From the NCBI GenBank assembly GCA_029532415.1, contig JAQOTA010000050.1:3286001-3350000 (forward strand): DNA of 64,000 nt. The letters run 5' to 3'. Position 1 is the first letter of the stretch, and each line of letters begins with the position of its first letter. This DNA comes from Marasmius tenuissimus. Its lineage: Eukaryota > Basidiomycota > Agaricomycetes > Agaricales > Marasmiaceae. Below, in pieces: positions 56,391 to 64,000 of this stretch. A program made the position numbers and the translations under genes. The notes below the pieces were generated by a model. That model saw only the letters and a list, made by a program, of their open reading frames with translations. It was not told where the DNA came from and did not search any database.

Positions 56391-57502
56391 GATTCGTCAA
56401 AGACGATCGTAAGGATCCAAGTCGGCAAGGAGGCGGGTCCGTTCGTGTAAGTCGAGTTTGCCTCACGGTGCTATGGCCTGCAAATATTGGGACATCCGTG
56501 AGGAGGTACATTGATGATCGCACCAGCTATTAAACTAGCCTTTAGGTTGTCCACCGTGACGGTCAACCGTCCAAGACAGAATCCGTTGGAAGCCAAAGTC
56601 GTTGCTGCTATTGGCATGCGGGTGTCGGTAGCGAAGTTGTTTTCCAGTATCGCCCTCCACGATTTTGTGTATTTGTAGGAGCATCAACCGATGGGCTTCT
56701 GCTGTCTGGCGGTTTAGATATGCACTGACGTAACAGACGCCTGAATCCCAAACGAATTGGTTAATTTCCTTGCTTCATCACATAGGCAGCTAGGACGACT
56801 TACTTGAGTTCCCGCTGCGATCCGGTCAAGGTCGGGGCGCTGCAGATCCGTGCCTCCTTACGGGAGATCGGGTGTACCCATTAACTCTGGACTCCAAAAC
56901 AACATGGATGAGCTCGAAATCATAACGTAGATAACGCTGAATTCGGGGGTAGGTCGGACAGGCCCTTGTGGGAGCTTCCCGGGGCCTATTAACCCTCTAT
57001 TCGAGCGGACTTGCGGCTCCGAATTAAACACGCAACAAAATCTCATGAACTGGCAATGAAGTGGCAAATGCAAGGCAACACTCCGTCAATTGACACCGAA
57101 CAGACATCTCCTGGACATCTCAAGATCTCAGGCTCTCACGGCCCCTCACTTCTTTCGCTACCGGATGAGTGTTGAAATCTCCCTACCTCCTGGTCCATGG
57201 GATAAACTCTCACCTACCATGGCGTCATAATCGCACCAACATTCACGCGTATTCACCTTCACAGCACTTTACAGATGCTTCGACGACGGCACAGTTGGTG
57301 TATTCAAAGACGTCATCCCCAGACGATCCCAACTACGCTTCTGCTGAAGACTACTCTCCGCGCTTCCACATTCCAGTCACAGTGAAACTCCAAGATCTCA
57401 ACCTATTGCGTTTCTAGGATTCGCACTATACCTCAACTAATTCATTCACAGAACTGCATAAAATGTCTCTTCAAGTAGAAGTTTAGCAATCATATCCCAC
57501 CA
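56391..57502. other. Intergenic region and RNR2 upstream region
   Basis: About 1.1 kb. No gene supported on either strand. It includes the RNR2 promoter. Confidence 0.4.
57245..57250. promoter_or_regulatory. Single MCB-like box (ACGCGT) upstream of RNR2
   Basis: ACGCGT, about 255 bases before the RNR2 start, matches the MluI cell-cycle box bound by MBF, which drives ribonucleotide reductase genes at G1/S in other fungi. There is only one copy and the motif is short, so the call is tentative. Confidence 0.3.
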
Positions 57503-58705
57503 ATGGCTTCAAGGACGCACAATCAACCAACTGATTCCCTCCCAACGTCACTAAACCTCGACGAACCATTACTCCGTGAAACCTCCAGCCGCTTTGTCCT
57601 CTTTCCAATTCAATATGACGAGGTGCGCTCAAACCTCCAAGTCCATCCGACGCGAATTGGACGCTAAAATTTATTTCCAGATCTGGAAGATGTACAAGAC
57701 AGCTCAAGCATCGTCATGGACTGCCGAAGAGATAGATCTCTCGAAGGACCTAGACGATTGGCAACACAAACTCACATCGGACGAACGCTTCTTCATCTCG
57801 CGAGTGTTAGCCTTCTTCGCATCTTCCGACGGCATTGTCAACGAAAACCTCACTGCTCGCTTTTCCACTGAAATCACCATCCCGGAAGCACGTTGTTTCT
57901 ATGGCTTCCAGATCATGATGGAGAACGTCCACGCTGAGACTTATTCCTTGTTACTTCACACCTACATCGCCGACAAAGAAGAACGAGAGAGGCTCTTCTA
58001 CGCGATCGACACAATCCCATCTGTGAAAAAAAAAGCGGATTGGGCCTTGAAATGGATTTCTAATGACGCCGTATCTTTTAGCGAAAGATTGGTGGCCTTC
58101 GCTGCTGTTGAAGGCATATTCTTCTCCGCTTCTTTTGCTGCCATTTTTTGGTTGAGGAAGCGAGGGTTAATGCCAGGTCTCACATTCTCCAATGAACTGA
58201 TTGCCAGAGACGAAGGTCTCCACACCCAATTTGCAACGGTCATCTTCTCCTACCTCGAACAGAAACCATCCTCGGAAGTAATCCAGGCAATCATACAGGA
58301 AGCAGTTTCAGTAGAAAAGGAGTTTGTCACAGGTGAGCACGCTCTTCCACACGAATAAGAAATGACCAGCTACTAATATACTAATCTAAACGTGGATTCA
58401 TTACCTGTGAAGCTCATCGGCATGAATGCCGATGCCATGGAGAAATATCTCGAATTCGTCGCCAACCACTTAATGCAAGCTTTCGGAGTCGATGCCCTAT
58501 ACGACGCACATAATCCATTCGACTTCATGGAACTCATCTCCCTCGAAGGGAAAACAAATTTCTTCGAAAAACGAGTATCCGAATACACGACAGGCAGCAT
58601 TCGATCCGGGGAGAGAACAACTCTTTTGTAAGCCCCCCCTTCATAAACTTCTACTGTGCTCACTTCTTAACAACCGCTCTCAACAGGCTAGACGAAGACT
58701 TTTAA
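57503..58705 (+). CDS. RNR2: Ribonucleotide reductase small subunit (R2)
   Basis: R2 holds the di-iron/tyrosyl-radical centre that reduces ribonucleotides to deoxyribonucleotides. From ATG 57503: [20 protein letters not shown], then after an intron (57623-57680) [20 protein letters not shown] (first iron ligand Asp), DGIVNENL (Glu), [20 protein letters not shown] followed by YSLLL (Glu, His and radical Tyr), AAVEGIFFS, and [14 protein letters not shown]. The last exon adds the C-terminal LDEDF that docks R1. About 360-370 residues. The second intron starts with GTGAGC and has TACTAAT branch-like sites, but its acceptor reads GG (58394-58395) where AG is needed. No AG in phase exists, so this is either a base error or a damaging change in an essential gene. 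Confidence 0.9.
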
Positions 58706-59007
58706 ACTACCTAAAACAACCTGAGAAAGTCCATGTGTACCACTATGTTCATAAGACCCGCCTTTTGATAACAAGCACTATCTTGAGCGCCTCTTGCTAT
58801 TTAACATTTATGTTCCGTTCACCATATGCTCTCGTTACCCAAGTATATTTACTCAGTATGTTTTTCTACATAGGATCCGCGGAAAATGTAAAGAAGTAAG
58901 ACTAGGCACGAATGAGATCAAAAGCCCCCGCCCACATCGTTGACTGGAGTCCTAACGAGCTGGACTCAACAACTGCATTGAGAACGGTCCTGGACATAAC
59001 AGACCAA
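58706..59007. other. Intergenic region between convergent RNR2 and Doa10
   Basis: About 300 bases of 3' flanks. No terminator motif or gene recognised. Confidence 0.4.
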
Positions 59008-62000
59008 TCAACGACTTCCGGACTCGAAGTTATTCAGCCTGGTCTCTACCAGAAATTCTTCTTCCTGCACAACTACGGCTACTTTCTCATACGTTGGCCG
59101 CCAACCAATCGCAATAAATGCCACTACTGCGAACCCCGGGTAGATGTAGTTGACTAATAGAAACAAAGAGTAAGCCATCAGTGAGCAGTAAGAAGCCACA
59201 CACTCACGCAACGCTTTATCATCGAAAGATGCCACGACTTCCAGGAATCGGAGTCCGTGAAAAACAACTGTCGGGAAAAGAACCGCGGCGAGCATTATCA
59301 CTAGTAACGGCCACATAACGTCATGTGTCAATGCCATAAAGTCCACGCCCGCCAATCCATTAAGCTGGACCTACACAACGGGCGTCGTCAGTTTGGTTGT
59401 TGGACAGATATGCGTCGATACCATTCGAGTTAAACACTGACCTCCTGCAACCTACGAATAACCCTATTATCCGCACGAGGACCTCGATTAATTGTTGAGA
59501 CGATGATGATTCCATACAGCACTCCCAATGCCCAAACGTCCAACACTTGAAACGATGGGACCCAGCCTGGATGGACTACCAACCGTACCGGAATGACCAT
59601 GCAAAGGTCAACCAATCTTCCAAGCAACACTGGGACCACAACGACTGACACCAACGTCGCATAGCTGAATTTGCCTAACCACAACATACCATAAGGGGCC
59701 TTCTGAATGCCTTCCCAGGTACTTTGCCATCCACCGTAACCAAACCCACTCTTCATCTTGCGCATGATAAACTTGTGTCGCCATGCCTCGTAACTTCCCA
59801 ATAACATGATAACCCTGACAATAACAGCGTACGCGTCATGAACCTGAGGGGTCTTCAAGGAGGTGAAGAACATACGTCCAAGAAGAACAGGCATCCAAAC
59901 GATGAATGCAATGAACAGCTGTCCGGTAGCCCAAATTGCCAGAGCAAACCCGACAACACGATAGCGAAAACCAGCGGAAGATAGACCACAACATAATCCT
60001 TCTCGATCTTTCTCCCTGCCTTCAGTGTTGCCACGTCTTGCTTCAACATCAACAATCTGCCTTGTTCATCAACTGGTTCTCCCCTCGCACCAACCTCAAT
60101 AGTGCGGTACCCCCCACCGGAAACCAGAGATTCATTTGTGTTGGATACTCTCCTGAATGTTCCGTCATATTCAGCCAGAATTGGACCACGAGTCACTGTG
60201 GACCCAAACAAGCCTAGAACTAGTGCTCGCAGCGGTGGCGTGAACTCTTCGTCAGGATGGCGACCACCAAACAGGTATGACGACAGTCGCAACCTAGCAG
60301 CGAGCCACATTGAGTACGCCGACGCGGTTTCATTCAAGCGAGTCCTTGGATGTAAATGATGCAGCGAATAGAGCAAAACGCCGATCAGGAACACCAATCC
60401 CATAGGAACACTGAACGGATAGTTCCTGCAACGCAATGAAATCGGATACCGACAATAAAGAGAGTCAACACCCACCATCTGAGCGGCATAACAGCGAAAG
60501 TCCCGACATGACCCAAGATGGCGATGCCAAGAATACCCACGCCCAGCACCATCAACAACGCCATTTCTCTGACAACAATTTTTCGGAGCAATGTCAGAGT
60601 GGAATTCCGGAGCGTCTCCTGCGTGCGACGAAACACTTGATCTGCATTCGGCCTATCTGCTATGAACCACAACACGCCTGGACGCAAGATGCGCTTGAAT
60701 CCAATAACCATTTCACTGATGAAATAACTTAACAAGGATTAGCATGATATAGATCCTACTCAACGAAAGAGAACCTACGAGAACATCATCCCAAAAATCC
60801 AATGATATACCAACCGCCTCCCTGACGACTGAGATTCGGAGACGATATGGATCTCTACCGAATCATAGTAATATCGTCCAAACCAGCTTTTGCAAGAATC
60901 AAGAGCAGCACCATGAAAGAGCGGCAAAATAGAAACCTCGAGGCCCATGAACGCCGTTAGCTACCATCAAAGTCAGCTTGAACAAGGACATATCTCTAAC
61001 AGATTCATACCTTAAGAAGCAACAGCTGCCTGCGAACAACGCCTATCACGTATCGCCCTGCACTCCAATTGTTTCCAATTTGGCCATTCACTTGCGTGAA
61101 GCAAACTATTACTCCGACAACGACCACATATCCCATCACAACGCCCAACACTCGATCGCCAAAGGAGTCATCCCTCATCACGTATTGCGTCCAACTTTCT
61201 AACACTCCAGCCAAGCCAATCTGAAATTGAGTACCACGTGCGATAACATGGCCCGAAATAACAGCAATCCAGCCGACGACGCGTTCCTGACCAAATATTA
61301 ACGCTACAAAGCGCTGAAAGCAGACCGACAACAAGCCTTGTGCGCGGCCTGTCATCATGCCTTGACTCCATTTATGAGGGGAGCATTCCCAGCATTCCCA
61401 GAACACAACACTCGGGATCATCAACGTAACATCGACCTTCGAGTTATTTCAATCACCATATACACCAATGACCACGCGCGGAATACACTCACCTTTAAAG
61501 CAAAATAGATCCTCAACAACTCCACCTGAACGTCACCGAAAAGAGAGCCACTCGCTGCGCTCACTACACTCAACACGCTACTGAGTACCGAGTGCCCAAA
61601 GCCCTCTATGGAGTCCACGATAGGGTCCGTAAGCACACGAACAACCCATAAGGGTACAGAAACCGCGCGACCAACTCGGGCAGGATTGAGCTATAAACAT
61701 TGTAGTGATTAGAACCAAAATTTCCGAATGGAACACAACTGAGTTTAACTGACAGATAGAAACAACAACGTTTTCCCGATGGTGAAGAAAAAAAATAACG
61801 CCGCGGCGACCAATACGTCCAGGTAAAACAACGCAAGGGCAACCTTCAAAAATTAAGCACAAAAGCAACGAATACAGTTATACTCAGTCCAAGCAAACTT
61901 ACCGTTCGGAGCAAGCCATACAGCGGTCCTATAAGTCCCACTGCCTCCATGATTTCATGGCCATCGAAATCTTCAAGATCGTTCACGACTTCTCTTCTCA

Positions 62001-64000
62001 ACCCATGATCACCACGATCATTTCCACCGCCCTCATTCCCAACGTTATCAACAACGTCATCTAAAACCCTCTCCTGCGGTATGAAAAACGCGGCCTGGGC
62101 GCCCCCTAATCGTCCTGGTATATCATCGTCCTGCACTATCTCCTCTTTCCAATACACTTCCGATTCTTTCTTCTCCATGCCTGCCCTCAAAACCACAGGA
62201 GGTGGTGAAGAAGTCGATGCACCCTGAATTACCGCATCGAAATCGCCCCTTACTACTCCTGTCGCCTTTTCCGCCGCTACTCCTTTGCACTCCCCACCTA
62301 CAGCCATCAAAACCTCTCCATTCTTCGAGACATTGTACCCTTCGTGAGTGATATCGACGATCGAGTCAAACTCGCGCCGTGTGGTTCCGAAGGATAAAAC
62401 TTGGGCACGACCTAACTTCAGGTCACTGGCACAATGAACAACGCCTACTTCTGCGGCTTCTGTCGGCACCTTGTCCTTTGTTCCTTCCCGAACAGCCTTC
62501 GATTCTTCTTTCTCATTTGCCATCGCTTCCTCTCCAGCTATCGAGCTGCATCTCCCCTGCATCAATTCGTCCTCAATATCGCTAAACTCCCCCCATTTAT
62601 CCTCCAACAAAAACCTGTCCGCACAACCCGAGGTACTCGGTAGGTCACGCGGGTTTGTCTCTACCGCTGCGTTGAGGGACAACTTCGGTAGAATTGTTTG
62701 TCTTTCAATGGAATGGAGCGGTGGAGTGACCGATATCTTGTATGAACAGCCAGTTGGCGATGCGATAGGAAAAGGTAGCGCCCTTGGGGAAGCCGGGTGA
62801 ACTGCCACAGACGCATCTGGAGGCATCGAAAAAAAGGTGCTGAAACGTTGATCTCCATGGTTCAGACCTTGTACGACTGATGATAAACCTGAAGGTCCAG
62901 CCCGACACACCCCATGATCCGTGCTGGCTCCTTCGACGTGATCAACCGATAAACCAGTCGTCTTGTTGGTTCCGCGTAGCCTGTCAGCACGATGCAACGT
63001 AGCACCATACAATCGTCGTCCGAACTTTCTTCTGCGGACCCTATCCTCCTTGACGTTGTGTTCCGAAGCATCACGATGGACTCCGTCTTCTTCTCCCAGT
63101 TTATCTGCAACTCTGCGTGCGACAATACAATCAAGTGAATCGGCGGTTATCCTTCTATTTGGGTTGAAATCACCAGCCTCTTCCAGCCTCCCCTCATTGA
63201 TTCCCTCCAGAACAAGTAACGCTTCACGTTCCCTACGAGCGGCAGCAACTTGAGTGTTTGTGTCGACTCGCGCTACTTGGAATTCCTGCATATGTTGGGG
63301 GACATCCAAGTGAAACCCCCCATTCCCTGCCACATCATCGACAATACCATCTTCCTCAATGAATATCGGTAAGACGACCTCTGCGACAGAAAACAGGGTC
63401 ACAACCACGTAACCACATAGACAGGCTGCTGCCCCTTCGAAGATATCCCTTGAGATAATGGACCAATCTGTCTGTTCCACCTGCAGTGCAAAGGGGCGCC
63501 TGATGGAAGAACGAAATCTTAGCCATGGCAGCAGCAGCACGTTGACAAATACAGCGACATGCTGTAGTTCTCCGTGCGCTTCCACCAAAAGCCTATCCCA
63601 ACACGTCGTGGGACCAAGAAGTGAGCCCAACATTTCGCAACCGCCAACGGCACACGAACTTCAATAATAAATTAGAGTAGCATCTCACTACTAGTACTAA
63701 AAGCACTCACACACCGTCGCCCAATGCAAAAAACAATCGCCAAGACCATGTCACCGACAGAGGAACCATCGCCAACCAAATCAAGGTCACTATAGTGGCC
63801 CAGACTCCGAAAATGAGTGCCCAAAAAGTCGTCCTCAAGAGGTGACGAAAAATGAGGTACAGAGGTGGAGACGCGGGCATATCTGGTGCATAAACTAAAG
63901 GAAGGTACGATTAGCGCGACGCTCTAACACAGACAACAAACCAGATCTAACCTTTTGCAAAGGAGTACGTGTGCTTGCAAATATTGCACCTTTGCTTCTT
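59008..64000 (-). CDS. SSM4: ERAD E3 ubiquitin ligase Doa10/SSM4/MARCH6 (5' end off window)
   Basis: Doa10 is a many-pass ER membrane RING-CH ligase that marks misfolded ER and nuclear-envelope proteins for degradation. At the window edge the minus strand reads QRCNICKHTYSFAK, the end of the RING-CH finger. Then follow VYAPDMPASPPLYLIFRHLL with a membrane span (FWALIFGVWATIVTLIWLAM), a long exon (61846-63633) with FALQVEQTDWSII and a poorly conserved acidic loop of about 450 residues, and DFDGHEIMEAVGLIGPLYGL. More spans follow, with GVLWFIADRPNADQVFRRTQ (the conserved TD region). The C-terminus is NYIYPGFAVVAFIAIGWRPT and EEEFLVETRLNNF. About eight or more introns split the membrane part. 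No frame break was noticed, though not every junction was checked. Confidence 0.88.

Noticed and set aside
56237..56533. 98-codon plus-strand ORF
   Set aside because: Antisense to a better-supported minus-strand exon with a GTACGT donor and an acidic ending.

Overview
The window reads as nuclear DNA of a mushroom-forming basidiomycete (Agaricomycetes). Genes are split by many 46-75 nt introns with GTGCGT, GTACGT and GTGAGT type donors. Housekeeping proteins are clearly fungal, and the accessory part is full of F-box/LRR proteins, a Helitron and a 2OG-Fe(II) oxygenase-like gene. Exons below were inferred by joining frames at splice sites and comparing with known protein families; no search was run.

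Layout. 1-10.4 kb is a dense conserved block: the end of a TANGO6/RTP1 gene (+), then on the minus strand TRAPPC2L/Tca17, a peroxisomal PMP47/ANT1-type carrier, a large E2 ubiquitin-conjugating protein with UBA and IBR-like parts, a GILT-like protein and MIX23/Cid2. 10.4-15.2 kb holds repeats: a 570-bp hAT-like MITE with an 8-bp target duplication, a possible 42-aa spliced gene, a T5orf172-domain gene and a nested tandem repeat. 15.5-27.4 kb carries an unknown gene, three F-box genes (two with in-frame stops), a C2H2 zinc-finger gene with a stop inside a finger, and a second, interrupted T5orf172 gene. 27.7-32.5 kb has a MUS81-like helix-hairpin-helix protein without nuclease, a metallophosphoesterase, a tRNA-Ile-like relic and an F-box-like protein.

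33-41.4 kb contains two full copies and a fragment of a family I cannot name: an F-box-like N-terminus, a nucleotidyltransferase-like G-S...D-x-D motif and a long C-terminal part. A 917-bp inverted-repeat element lies beside the fragment. 43.2-44.9 kb is a six-exon unknown gene. 45.1-52.7 kb is an apparently intact Helitron (2507-aa Rep-helicase, with a recognisable 3' end). 54-56 kb is a 2OG-Fe(II) oxygenase-like gene. The right edge returns to conserved genes: ribonucleotide reductase small subunit (RNR2) and most of the ER ubiquitin ligase Doa10/MARCH6 (minus, running off the window).

A recurring oddity is single-base lesions in otherwise well-conserved genes: frame breaks in RTP1, the E2 and GILT, a GG in place of a GT donor in MIX23, and a GG in place of an AG acceptor in RNR2. 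Accessory genes also show TGA/TAG codons at positions where the family has an amino acid. These may be assembly errors or real decay, and raw reads or RNA-seq would decide. There is no operon logic. The E2 and Doa10 share the ubiquitin pathway but lie more than 50 kb apart.
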